Shown here piece by piece: positions 24,667-32,427 of a stretch of DNA of 38,176 bases (positions are counted from its first letter, which is position 1; each line of letters starts with the position of its first letter). The stretch covers positions 1 through 38,176 of the forward strand of contig CAYOCE010000007.1 in assembly GCA_964402405.1 (NCBI GenBank). The letters are read 5' to 3'. This DNA comes from CAYOCE01 sp964402405 (GTDB lineage: Bacteria > Pseudomonadota > Alphaproteobacteria > UBA7879). The translations under genes were made by a program, and so were the position numbers. A model generated the notes under the pieces. The model did no database searches, had not been told where the DNA came from, and saw only the letters and a list, made by a program, of their open reading frames with translations.

Positions 24667-25740
24667 ATGAAATCTTTAGATAAAAAAACAATATTATTAA
24701 ATAAAAACAAACTCCTTTTTTCAAAGCAGAGTAAGGTTGATTTTTTAGAATATATGGGGTTTCTACTAGATTCTGGTATTCCTCCTCTCTCTGCATTAAC
24801 AGCTATTAAAAAGAATCATCAAGGAAAAAAATACAAGGCCATAGCCACTGACTTATTAGAAGCAATGCAAGAAGGTAAAAAATTAATAGAGTGTCTAAAA
24901 GGATGGTTTCCCAATGACGTTATTGCACTTATTGATGGATATGATCGTGTTGGAAAGCTAAGCGAAGGCTTTATAGATGCATCGGCAAGTTTATCAGAAT
25001 CAGACCATACAAAATCTGGTTTTTATGCTGCCTTAGCCTATCCTATCGCTGTGTGTGTTTTGGCGGTTGCTCTGATGATTTTTTTAAACAAGACCCTTTT
25101 AAAAGGTCTTGTTTTTGATGTAGCTAAAGAGGGAGCAATAGAAATTCCCCAACGTATGATGGCGTATAGTCACACTGCAGACTTTCTAGAAAGCCATTGG
25201 ATTTCTATGGTGATAGGATTTTTTATCTTTATTTTCCTCATGAAAATGTTTTTAAGAAATTGGTCTGGAAAAATCAGATCTTATTTTGATAAACTTCCAT
25301 TTTTTGCCTTTTATGCGGATGCCCAAACAATTTTCTTTTTTAGAAAATTGGGGTTATTTGTGAACCATAATATTAATCTTCAGACTTCTTTAAAGTTAAT
25401 GCTTGAGAAAAACACACGCTATTTAAAATATTATATTAACTGTATGTTAAATAAGATCCTTAATGGAGAGCATCAAATCGCGAAAATGTTAGATGTTGGA
25501 CTTATTCATAAAGATTATATTTACTATCTCGAAATCATGGAAATTGCCCAGCAACCAGCAAGATCTATAGCTAAGTTGGCATCTCTTATTGATATGCAGC
25601 ACAAGAAAGTATTAAAAAGAATATCCACAATGTTGCGAATTTTGCTTTTTATGGTGGGTGTAACATCAATGTTGACCTCATATCTAATGATATTTCAAGC
25701 AAAGAACGTTCTAAACCAATATCAAAATAAGACAAAATAA
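24667..25740 (+). CDS. Type IV pilus inner-membrane platform protein (GspF/PilC family, PilR-like)
   Basis: A polytopic inner-membrane protein that couples the ATPase to pilin movement. Its 357 residues show two T2SSF-type helical cytoplasmic domains (about 25-120 and 215-320) and three membrane regions (about 118-147, 178-200 and 326-348). The first domain has FLEYMGFLLDSGIPPLSALTAI, the usual opening of the family. The second domain is poorly conserved. The ATG is 3 bases after the ATPase stop, so translation is coupled. It is the last gene of the pilus locus. Confidence 0.88.
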   Translation: MKSLDKKTILLNKNKLLFSKQSKVDFLEYMGFLLDSGIPPLSALTAIKKNHQGKKYKAIATDLLEAMQEGKKLIECLKGWFPNDVIALIDGYDRVGKLSEGFIDASASLSESDHTKSGFYAALAYPIAVCVLAVALMIFLNKTLLKGLVFDVAKEGAIEIPQRMMAYSHTADFLESHWISMVIGFFIFIFLMKMFLRNWSGKIRSYFDKLPFFAFYADAQTIFFFRKLGLFVNHNINLQTSLKLMLEKNTRYLKYYINCMLNKILNGEHQIAKMLDVGLIHKDYIYYLEIMEIAQQPARSIAKLASLIDMQHKKVLKRISTMLRILLFMVGVTSMLTSYLMIFQAKNVLNQYQNKTK

Positions 25741-25840
25741 GAGTCTAAGAGACGCTAGTATTTTTAATGGGTTTATTTTATTGTAAGGTTATGAATCTTA
25801 CGAAATAGGGCTATTTTAACTGCAAAGGTAAACTTCCGTC

Positions 25841-26455
25841 ATGCTTAACACTTCATCTTTAAGAGGAATAGCCTTCCGTGTTCCTCTTTTGCTTGTACTC
25901 TTTTTTATGAATTGTGCTGATGCTTCTTTAGATCTAAAGAAAAAAATTGAACTTTATCTCAATCAACTTAAAACCTTAGAAGCCGATTTTCACCAAACAG
26001 ATAGCGTACAAAAAATATCTAAGGGCCATGTGTATTTATCTCGACCTGGAAAAATTCGGTTTGATTTTTTGGAGCCTGATCCAAAATTATTGGTTTCAGA
26101 TGGATCGTGGTTAATTTTTTATGACACTCCTCTTCAAGAGGTAACGTATATGGATATTAAAGATACTCCAGGGAAATTTTTATTAGCCAATGAAATTTCT
26201 TTCGATAAAGACACCGTTTTAAAAGAGATTCGGGATCTTGAGGAATATTATATTGTGCACCTTGAGGCTTTGAAAGAAGGGTATCATCTCATTTTACACT
26301 TTTTAAAGAATCCATTGATTCTCAAAGGATGGACCATTCGGGATGATCAAGGAAATGAAACCCATCTAATGCTGTTTAACCATAAGGAAAACAAGTCAAT
26401 TGATGAAACCCAATTCCAATTTAAAGATCCTCGACCTAAGCGTAAAAAGGATTAG
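25841..26455 (+). CDS. lolA: Outer-membrane lipoprotein carrier protein LolA
   Basis: Periplasmic chaperone that carries lipoproteins from the inner to the outer membrane. Its 204 residues begin with a signal peptide (hydrophobic core about 11-26). The mature part has the LolA pattern: LKTLEADFHQTD, GHVYLSRPGKIRFDFLEPDP and DGSWLIFYDTPLQEVTYM. The ribosome binding site is weak. It stands apart from the pilus genes by 100 bases and may have its own promoter. With lgt and pal it forms the lipoprotein pathway seen in this window. Confidence 0.92.
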   Translation: MLNTSSLRGIAFRVPLLLVLFFMNCADASLDLKKKIELYLNQLKTLEADFHQTDSVQKISKGHVYLSRPGKIRFDFLEPDPKLLVSDGSWLIFYDTPLQEVTYMDIKDTPGKFLLANEISFDKDTVLKEIRDLEEYYIVHLEALKEGYHLILHFLKNPLILKGWTIRDDQGNETHLMLFNHKENKSIDETQFQFKDPRPKRKKD

Positions 26456-26461
26456 ATTTTC

Positions 26462-26487
26462 TGCATAACTAAAAAGCTAGTTATGCA
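26462..26487. terminator. Palindromic hairpin between convergent lolA and the coiled-coil gene
   Basis: A perfect 10-bp stem TGCATAACTA (26462-26471) with TAGTTATGCA (26478-26487), 6-base loop. It lies between two converging genes and could end transcripts in both directions, although neither side has a long uridine run. Confidence 0.55.
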
Positions 26488-26497
26488 AAGAAATCTA

Positions 26498-27934
26498 TTA
26501 AGCGATCCCCCTACCCCAATTGCTTACAGGTTTAAAAATGACGCTATTCTGTGGGTTTTGTGGATTGTTTCTAGTATAAGGATTAGGGGGGATATATTGA
26601 CTTGATTCCCTAGAATTATTAATGACTGCTATTACATTAGAAGCCTGAGCATGCTGGAGTTCCTGACGGTTTAAAGGTATTTGTCCAGGAGTGATATTTG
26701 TACCTTGGGGTATATACTCAACTTCCCATAAGTGTTTTGGGGTGGGGTTCATCGCAGGCCCTTCTAACAAGGAAGATATACTCTTATTTTGCTCCATTGG
26801 TTGATCCATCTGAATACTTTTCTCTTCCAGCTCTACGGCTGCTTGAACCTTTGCTTGAGAGGAAGCGTGGGGGTTTGAATGCTTTTTTTTCTTATCAGAG
26901 GCGATAGATTTTGGGGAAATCTGGGCAAGGGTTACCTTTAGCAAGTTAATTTCCGATTCCCGACGAGAAATTTGTAGTCCTAGTTCTGCCATAGCAGAAC
27001 CAGATGTCACTTTTTTCTTCATGCTTTGTAAGAACTGTATTTCCTCTCGAATTTCCTTGATACGTTTCATTAAATCTTCACGATATTGAACAGATTCTGT
27101 TTTAAAGTCTGGGCTTTTAGGTGTGGGCCTATTTTTAGCTAAAACTTTAGGAGGCAACGGCTTTGCTCCGATGGCAAGTAGGCGACGTGTTAAAGTTAAT
27201 TCTTCATTTTCTAATTTCGTAATTTCATTACCAATGTCTTTCAAGGCTTCCCCTGATTGCTCTTCCAAGCTTTTTTCTCGTAATATATAAATTTTTTCAT
27301 ACACAGCCTGCAATTGATCTTGCAAAAAATGTTCATGATCACGATCAGCATTCTTTCGATCCATAAATAATTGTGGCGTGTGAGTAATTGAAACGGCTTT
27401 TTTTCCTACAGCCGTATCTCCCAAGGATTCACGTAGAACATTTAATTCCTGCCCCATTCTACGTAGATCTTGCTGTAGTTTAGCGCGCTGTTTATCATTT
27501 TTTGTTTTAGAAATCTGATCTTGTTGATCCAACATTTTTGTCCGCAACTCAGTCATTTCTTTTGTTAAAAAGTCTTTATGGTCTTGTTCTGATAATTTCT
27601 TGGGCATTGTAGGCTTTCCTTTTTGGCCTACTCTTGCCTCAAAAGTCGAAAATACATCATTAAATCCAACATTTGTTTCTGCATTTTCTTGCCAATCAGG
27701 AAGTACAGATTGAATGCGTGTGACTAATTGTTCAATTTCTTTTTCAAGACGAATTATTTTTTCAATACTTTGTAATCCAGATTCATTTTCCGCAGCTTCT
27801 TTTTGTGCCGTTAATTTTTTATATTTGGTGACTAGGGACTTTATTTGCTCAGCACTAAAAGCTGCCTTAGAATGCGTTCCTAAGGCTATGCAAAAGACAA
27901 TACCTATGATAATCAAAAAAAGTTTATATTGCAT
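26498..27934 (-). CDS. Exported coiled-coil protein with internal helical repeats, unknown function
   Basis: A 478-residue protein with a signal peptide (MQYKLFLIIIGIVFCIALG, probable cleavage after SKA). Residues about 30-350 are strongly helical, rich in Lys, Glu, Gln and Leu. Similar blocks recur: a helix starting with a charged D/Y-x-x-x-L segment (DHKDFLTKEM, DHEHFLQDQL, QYREDLMKRI), a short polar turn, and a second helix of leucine heptads, with a partial copy at the N-terminus. The C-terminal about 120 residues are Pro/Asn/Gln-rich and probably disordered. No family recognised. A periplasmic spacer or scaffold role is possible but unproven. Confidence 0.8.
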   Translation of the reverse strand: MQYKLFLIIIGIVFCIALGTHSKAAFSAEQIKSLVTKYKKLTAQKEAAENESGLQSIEKIIRLEKEIEQLVTRIQSVLPDWQENAETNVGFNDVFSTFEARVGQKGKPTMPKKLSEQDHKDFLTKEMTELRTKMLDQQDQISKTKNDKQRAKLQQDLRRMGQELNVLRESLGDTAVGKKAVSITHTPQLFMDRKNADRDHEHFLQDQLQAVYEKIYILREKSLEEQSGEALKDIGNEITKLENEELTLTRRLLAIGAKPLPPKVLAKNRPTPKSPDFKTESVQYREDLMKRIKEIREEIQFLQSMKKKVTSGSAMAELGLQISRRESEINLLKVTLAQISPKSIASDKKKKHSNPHASSQAKVQAAVELEEKSIQMDQPMEQNKSISSLLEGPAMNPTPKHLWEVEYIPQGTNITPGQIPLNRQELQHAQASNVIAVINNSRESSQYIPPNPYTRNNPQNPQNSVIFKPVSNWGRGIA

Positions 27935-28114
27935 GTGACAATTTTTTAAAAATTTTCGCCCTAATCTTTATAAATCTGAAGGCTCTATTGCTTACTTAAA
28001 CGTATCATAAAAAAAATAAAAACGCGAGATTTCGGTGAAAAAGAATTAAAAAAATAATTACACCCCCCTTTGAAAGAAGAAAAAGTATTAAGAATCCACT
28101 ATAGATTAGGAAGA

Positions 28115-28257
28115 TAAAAAAAAGCCAGGTAAAAAACCCGGCTAAGATTAATTGGGAGGCTTTACGTCCTAGGGGACGTATTTCCTAAGAGCCCAACGAT
28201 AGGACCCTTAGAAGTTCGAGTATTGCACTCGAATCAAAGGATAAAAAATACCTTTGT
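28115..28257 (-). ncRNA. Candidate structured small RNA
   Basis: The 572-base gap 27935-28506 has no credible coding frame. Read on the minus strand, about 140 bases fold into five successive hairpins: CAAAGG/CCTTTG; TTCGAGT-GCAAT-ACTCGAA; an imperfect CTAAG/CTTAG stem with an inner GTCC/GGGC; ACGTCC-CCTA-GGACGT; and a terminator at 28116-28143. The pal transcript is already ended by its own terminator at 28449-28480, so this would be a separate unit. It does not match 6S RNA, tmRNA or tRNA patterns that I know. The rest of the gap is AT-rich and holds the promoter regions; I see nothing else in it. Confidence 0.55.
28116..28143 (-). terminator. Rho-independent terminator of the candidate small RNA
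   Basis: On the minus strand AGCCGGG (28143-28137) pairs with CCTGGCT (28129-28123), one G-U wobble, followed by a run of seven to eight T (28123-28116). It is a canonical intrinsic terminator on this strand only. Confidence 0.8.
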
Positions 28258-28448
28258 AATAGAGATTAATAAACCAAATTCATAAAAAATGCACATGCTT
28301 TTTTAGCATCAATTCAATCTAATTAATGAATACCGTATTTTTTTGTTGAAATTAATATATTATTAGGCTGATTTTAGATAATATTAGAAATGTAGATATA
28401 GGAAAATTCTTGGATTTTTTAGCGGGAAACTTTTTACTAGGGGCTTAT

Positions 28449-28480
28449 AAAAAAACCACCTCTTCAACAAGAGGTGGTTT
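28449..28480 (-). terminator. Rho-independent terminator of pal
   Basis: A perfect 11-bp stem (28454-28464 with 28469-28479, 4-base loop) followed on the minus strand by a T run. It lies 27 bases after the pal stop codon. Confidence 0.9.
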
Positions 28481-28506
28481 CTTAAAGTATATTTCAGAAT
28501 TAAACC

Positions 28507-29025
28507 TTAACCAACTTTCATAACGCTGGTTCGGTTCAAAGCCCAAGCAGCTTCGTTTGAACCCTCAACGAGTGGGCGTTCTTTACCGTAGCTAATAGTT
28601 TCAACACGACGTGCATCAATGCCAGCTGCAACCAAAGCACTTTTCACGCCATTGGCACGACGGGCACCTAATGCCAAGTTGTATTCACGGGTTCCGCGTT
28701 CATCACAATGACCCTCAACCATAACCTTAGCACCTGGGTTAGCCATCAACCATTTTACAATCTCGTCAATAACAGGGCGATACTGCGCTGTAATGTCATA
28801 CTTGTCTAATGCATAGTAAACTTGATTGTTTGAAGAGACTGCGGAGTATTGTCCACCAGCGCCATTAGGACCCCATTCAACTGTTACTTCCTGGGCCCCT
28901 GGGCCACCTGCGCCATTTCCTTCAGCAAAACCATTGCTGTCAGCTCCACAACCTTCATCTGTTGCGCACTTACATGCTGATAAAGCCAATAACGCCGCAA
29001 CCCCAGTTAGTTTCCTTATTTGCAT
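28507..29025 (-). CDS. pal: Peptidoglycan-associated lipoprotein Pal
   Basis: Outer-membrane lipoprotein of the Tol-Pal system that anchors the outer membrane to peptidoglycan. The ATG at 29025 is chosen because it follows GGAAGGG and gives a lipoprotein signal with lipobox LSAC, cysteine at residue 18; a 16-residue in-frame extension to 29073 is not needed. The 172-residue protein has a Gly/Ala-rich linker and an OmpA-like C-domain with VEGHCDERGTREYNLALGARR, the peptidoglycan-binding segment. No tolB or tolQRA gene is adjacent, which is unusual since tolB normally precedes pal. Confidence 0.95.
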   Translation of the reverse strand: MQIRKLTGVAALLALSACKCATDEGCGADSNGFAEGNGAGGPGAQEVTVEWGPNGAGGQYSAVSSNNQVYYALDKYDITAQYRPVIDEIVKWLMANPGAKVMVEGHCDERGTREYNLALGARRANGVKSALVAAGIDARRVETISYGKERPLVEGSNEAAWALNRTSVMKVG

Positions 29026-29073
29026 CTTCTTCACCCTTCCTAGTAATATAAAAAAAATTAACACATGGAGCAC

Positions 29074-29102
29074 ACTATAACCACTGACTCAGCGGTTGTA
29101 AA
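29074..29102 (-). promoter_or_regulatory. pal promoter with palindromic spacer
   Basis: Read on the minus strand: -35 TTTACA (29102-29097), 17-base spacer, -10 TATAGT (29079-29074). The spacer is almost entirely a palindrome: AACCGCTGA-G-TCAGTGGTT (29097-29079) pairs 9 with 9 with one mismatch, which is where a repressor site would act. Confidence 0.65.
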
Positions 29103-29188
29103 CCATAAGCATGACCCTAATCAAAATTTTTTTAAAAAATTTAATCTAAGTTTATGTTAGCATAATTTTTTTAAAAAATAAATACCCT

Positions 29189-30100
29189 TTATAAATTTCT
29201 CATGCGTTCTTTACCATTTTTTAATTGGATTCTTTTCTCTATCCATATCAAATAAAGACAAGAACAAACAATTAATCCTCCGCCACTTAAAATAGAAATT
29301 GAAGGCATTTCCATAAAGAATAAAAAACCCACTAAGGTACTTAAAGGAAATCTGGCGAATTTAAAGGGGGCAATAAAGGAGGCTGCCCCATACATATAGG
29401 CACTCCCTAAACATCTTTGAGTAACCATATATGTGAGGCCAATTAAAATAAGTTTAAACCATTCTGAAACAGTAGGCATAACCCATTCAAGGGACATGGG
29501 AATAAAAGAAAATAAAGTCATTAGTCCCATAGAATATAGGAAAGTTGTAGTAAGCGTATCTTTAATCCCAAGGGGTTTGATTAGGAGGGAAGACCCTGCG
29601 AAAGCAAGGGCTGAAATCAGCGGCAAAAAGGCGTAAAAGCTAAAAATACGTTCCGTTGGCTGCAAAATAATAAAAATACCCACAAATCCCAAAGCTAGGC
29701 ATATCCACAAGGTTAGACGGGATTTTTCTTTGAAAAACAAAATTCCCCCCAAGGTGGTAAAGAGAGTGCTGGTTAAGGAAAGGGCAGAACACTCTGCCAA
29801 AGGGAGGTAAAGCAATGATGTAATCCAGGCCAACCCTCCCATCGTTGCTAAAAAGCCCCTAAGGATTTGCCCTTTTAGAGCCTTCGCTTTAAAAACGATT
29901 TTTAGAGGAGGACGAAATATGATTAATAAAGAAAAAAAGGCAATAAAGCTTTTGAAAAACAGGATCTCTATCGCTGGCAATCGGTGCCCCATGGAATGGA
30001 GCATGCCATTTCCCATCAGGGCAAAAAGGCTGGAAAGCAATATCAACCCCGCGCCATGAAGGTTCGGGGTGGATTTGAAGGAGGTGAAGAGGTGTTTCAT
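29189..30100 (-). CDS. EamA-family (DMT) transporter
   Basis: A 303-residue inner-membrane protein with about ten hydrophobic segments arranged as two EamA repeats (roughly 14-146 and 155-292), typical of drug/metabolite transporters. Conserved features include an early FKSFIAFFSLL helix end and LPLAECSALSLTSTLFTTLGG in the first repeat, plus FIAPFKFARFPLSTLVGFLFF in the second. Substrate is unknown; related proteins in obligate intracellular alphaproteobacteria import S-adenosylmethionine, so that is one possibility. The gene stands alone. Confidence 0.85.
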   Translation of the reverse strand: MKHLFTSFKSTPNLHGAGLILLSSLFALMGNGMLHSMGHRLPAIEILFFKSFIAFFSLLIIFRPPLKIVFKAKALKGQILRGFLATMGGLAWITSLLYLPLAECSALSLTSTLFTTLGGILFFKEKSRLTLWICLALGFVGIFIILQPTERIFSFYAFLPLISALAFAGSSLLIKPLGIKDTLTTTFLYSMGLMTLFSFIPMSLEWVMPTVSEWFKLILIGLTYMVTQRCLGSAYMYGAASFIAPFKFARFPLSTLVGFLFFMEMPSISILSGGGLIVCSCLYLIWIEKRIQLKNGKERMRNL

Positions 30101-30121
30101 GTAGAGTCTTTCGAAACTCCG

Positions 30122-30220
30122 CGGACCACCCCGACGAAAGTCGGGGTCCAGGTGCGCAAATAATAATTAATACTTTTAAAATACGGCCTCTTTATGGACC
30201 CCGGCTTTCGCCGGTGTGGT
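30122..30220. repeat. Paired REP/BIME-like element
   Basis: Two facing hairpins of one consensus: A is GGAC-CA-CCCCGAC-GAAA-GTCGGGGTCC (30123-30149), and B is CCGGC-TTTC-GCCGG (30201-30214). The design and spacing copy the element at 16217-16313, with compensatory changes in the stem (GTT/AAC there, GAC/GTC here) that keep pairing. It fills the gap between the transporter gene and the DUF218-like gene. Confidence 0.75.
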
Positions 30221-30241
30221 TTAGAGAGGTTGTAGATTCCC

Positions 30242-31255
30242 CTACCCCTTCACCAGCTCATAAATCCATCGAGCCAAAGAGTCTAAATAGAAGGATTTTG
30301 GCATTTTATCCAAGACGTGGGTTGCAACCACTTCCCCATTAAAGCCCGCTGAGGCAAGACCTTTTTCTAAAGTTACTGCCTCTCGTCCTGCAAAGGGTTG
30401 TTGAGAAACGGCAATATAACTACCCGGTGTCACCCGAAGATCTAGAAGAGCCTGAAGGGTATCCTTCCTATTTGCCCTGATCTGAGGAGCCTTCCCATAT
30501 ATAACATGGCCTGCAGGAACCTTTGCTTCCACAACCATAATATTCTCACCCTTAGGAAATCCCTGAGGGAAATTAGGGGCCATCCGGTTTGCTAAGAATT
30601 TGGCGGCATCTGATTCTGTTTTTAGAGTCGGTTGAGGTTCTCCTGAATTTAGAAGGCGTTGGGGAACACGATCAAAGGTAACATATTCCCCATATAAAGG
30701 TCGGTCGCCCGCCAAGAAAATCAATTTCTCAAAACGCACGCCTTCCTTTTCCCATAAATAGATTAAATAATCCACAGCATCTGCCATAAACCGTGTCACT
30801 GTTCCTAACACAATAGCATATGTGTATTTTTTCTGCGTAGGGACCAGAGCATCAACCATCCCTATTTGACGGTAGAGATCTAGCTCTTCTGCAACAGGCG
30901 GGGTTGCATCTGTTTTTTCTTTTATATGCTTAGAATCACTTACATTTCCCAACCATTTGCCTTGGGTTTCCTCCATAATAGCCTCAGGGGTTGTGGCGAC
31001 AATTCCTTGGTTTGTCAGAACCTTCATTAGTTCGGGCGTTGGCTTGCCATCAACAAACAGGGTTTCTCCTTTGTTAACGAGGATCGTATTCTCATAAGGT
31101 TTTTGGAGAGTAGATGCAGTATTTTCTGATTGTTCTTGAACGATAATTGAGGTGGTTTCACAAGAAGAACACGAAGAGCCCTTGTAATAAAAATACCCAC
31201 CCCACAGCAAACCAAGGGCGAGAAAGATCCAGATTATGGGCTTGTTTAATTTCAT
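30242..31255 (-). CDS. Membrane-anchored DUF218-like protein (putative)
   Basis: A 337-residue protein with an N-terminal signal anchor (IIWIFLALGLLWGGYFYY) followed by CSSC, a vicinal cysteine pair just outside the membrane. The middle and C-terminal parts resemble the DUF218/SanA-ElyC layout: YAIVLGT strand, KLIFLAGDRPLYGEY loop, TESDAAKFLANR helix, RANRKDTLQALLDL and SYIAVSQQPFAGREAV, which parallel the sE, R-x-N-T and V-T-S-x-x-H-x-x-R blocks, but key residues vary. DUF218 proteins act in envelope biogenesis, fitting the 4-base overlap with mltG. The family call is tentative. Confidence 0.55.
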   Translation of the reverse strand: MKLNKPIIWIFLALGLLWGGYFYYKGSSCSSCETTSIIVQEQSENTASTLQKPYENTILVNKGETLFVDGKPTPELMKVLTNQGIVATTPEAIMEETQGKWLGNVSDSKHIKEKTDATPPVAEELDLYRQIGMVDALVPTQKKYTYAIVLGTVTRFMADAVDYLIYLWEKEGVRFEKLIFLAGDRPLYGEYVTFDRVPQRLLNSGEPQPTLKTESDAAKFLANRMAPNFPQGFPKGENIMVVEAKVPAGHVIYGKAPQIRANRKDTLQALLDLRVTPGSYIAVSQQPFAGREAVTLEKGLASAGFNGEVVATHVLDKMPKSFYLDSLARWIYELVKG

Positions 31256-32223
31256 AATGTTTTCCTTTTCTTACGACGATATACCAAAACATTCTGGTTA
31301 TGGGTTTTAAGATTGGGCGAAAACGCATGCCCCCCATTTCCATCAGCCACAAAATACATATCATCTATTTTCATGGGGTTCAAGACAGCTAAGATTGCCT
31401 CTTTTCCCGCCATTGCAATAGGTGTGGGGGGGAGGCCTTTGTGAACATAGGTATTATGGGATAGATCCTTCTTTAGATCAGCAGCTAGTAATTTTTTTCC
31501 ATATTTCCCCTGCCCCTTGGTCAGATTATAGACAACCGTTGGATCCGCCTGTAACAGCATCCCTTTTTTAAGACGATTAATAAAGACCGCTGCTACCCTG
31601 GGCTTTTCTTGGGGCAAAGGTGTTTCTTTTTCTACGATGGAGGCTAAAATCAGAGCATCATAGGGAAAGGTAAAGGGCAAATCAGAAGCTCGTTTTTCCC
31701 AAGCTTCAGCCAAAAAATCCTTCAGATTTTTTTCCATTAATTTATAGAGATCTGAGTACGTTGTACCCTTGGGAATAGAATAGGTTTCAGGCAATAATGT
31801 TCCTTCCTCAGGTATATCATTTGTATCCCGAACTAGATAATCCTGAGCCTTTAGAATCTCCCGCACTTGATAACCTGTTAAACCCTCTGGAATCGTAAGC
31901 TTATGCAAATACACAAGTCCCTTGGTTAATTTGTCTGCAATATTTTGGTGGGATGCACGGGCCTCAAATTCATACTCTCCTGCTTGAACAGAGGTGCGCT
32001 TTCCTAAAGCAATAAGGGTAAGGGCAAATATATGTGGGTGTCTTATAATTCCTTCTTTTTCCAAAGATCTGGCGATTTCAAAAAGGGATTGACCTTTGGA
32101 AATAGTCACAACCGTGCTTTGAGATAGGGGGCCTGATTGATGATAGGTATAGGTTCCCCCTCCTAACAAGAGGCTTATTAAAACGGCAATTGTATAGAAA
32201 GTTTTTTTTAGAAAGGGATGCAT
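31252..32223 (-). CDS. mltG: Endolytic murein transglycosylase MltG
   Basis: Inner-membrane lytic transglycosylase that cuts nascent glycan strands and helps set their length. From the ATG at 32223 (AGGAAA ribosome binding site) it has 323 residues; an 18-residue in-frame extension lacks such a site. There is one membrane span (about 9-27), a LysM-like region, and the YceG domain with LILASIVEKET, where E198 is the predicted catalytic residue, and LLQADPTVVYNL. In alphaproteobacteria mltG usually follows fabF; here about 3 kb of accessory genes separates them. Confidence 0.95.
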   Translation of the reverse strand: MHPFLKKTFYTIAVLISLLLGGGTYTYHQSGPLSQSTVVTISKGQSLFEIARSLEKEGIIRHPHIFALTLIALGKRTSVQAGEYEFEARASHQNIADKLTKGLVYLHKLTIPEGLTGYQVREILKAQDYLVRDTNDIPEEGTLLPETYSIPKGTTYSDLYKLMEKNLKDFLAEAWEKRASDLPFTFPYDALILASIVEKETPLPQEKPRVAAVFINRLKKGMLLQADPTVVYNLTKGQGKYGKKLLAADLKKDLSHNTYVHKGLPPTPIAMAGKEAILAVLNPMKIDDMYFVADGNGGHAFSPNLKTHNQNVLVYRRKKRKTL

Positions 32224-32347
32224 GTTGGTTTCCTGTTTCGCTAAAACTAAATTAGCTTTTCGCAAATCGAAAAGCAAATTACTTTTTAGCGGAATTTTTG
32301 AAGAGGGTTTTGATTGGTCAAAAAATGTTTTTGGCGGAATATAGAAT

Positions 32348-32376
32348 TTTATAAGTAGCCAAAATAGATTTGTAAA
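32348..32376 (-). promoter_or_regulatory. mltG promoter
   Basis: Read on the minus strand: -35 TTTACA (32376-32371), 17-base spacer, -10 TATAAA (32353-32348). It would start the mltG and DUF218-like transcript about 120 bases before the mltG ATG. An AGCCAAAAT motif occupies the spacer. Confidence 0.6.
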
Positions 32377-32378
32377 AA

Positions 32379-32407
32379 TTGATTTGGCGTGTTATACGTA
32401 ATATATA
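32379..32407 (+). promoter_or_regulatory. Promoter of the AAA ATPase gene
   Basis: -35 TTGATT (32379-32384), 17-base spacer, -10 TATATA (32402-32407), 20 bases before the ATG at 32428. It is back to back with the mltG promoter, with -35 boxes only two bases apart. Confidence 0.55.
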
Positions 32408-32427
32408 AGCCGCCAAAATGAGGTATT

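Larger units (their letters stand above)
32329..32418. repeat. Symmetric array of TTTGGC motifs between mltG and the ATPase gene
   Basis: TTTTGGCGG (32329-32337) and CCGCCAAAA (32410-32418) form a perfect 9-bp inverted repeat. Inside, AGCCAAAAT (32357-32365) and ATTTGGCG (32382-32389) form a second, weaker pair about the same centre (near 32373.5). The inner motifs lie in the spacers of the two divergent promoters. A related TTTTAGCGGAAT lies just outside at 32285-32296. Confidence 0.6.

Noticed and set aside
28111..28260. tRNA, tmRNA or 6S RNA in the structured gap
   Set aside because: A TTCGA-containing hairpin recalls a T-arm, but there is no acceptor stem, anticodon arm or tag peptide frame, and no 6S-like long central bulge.
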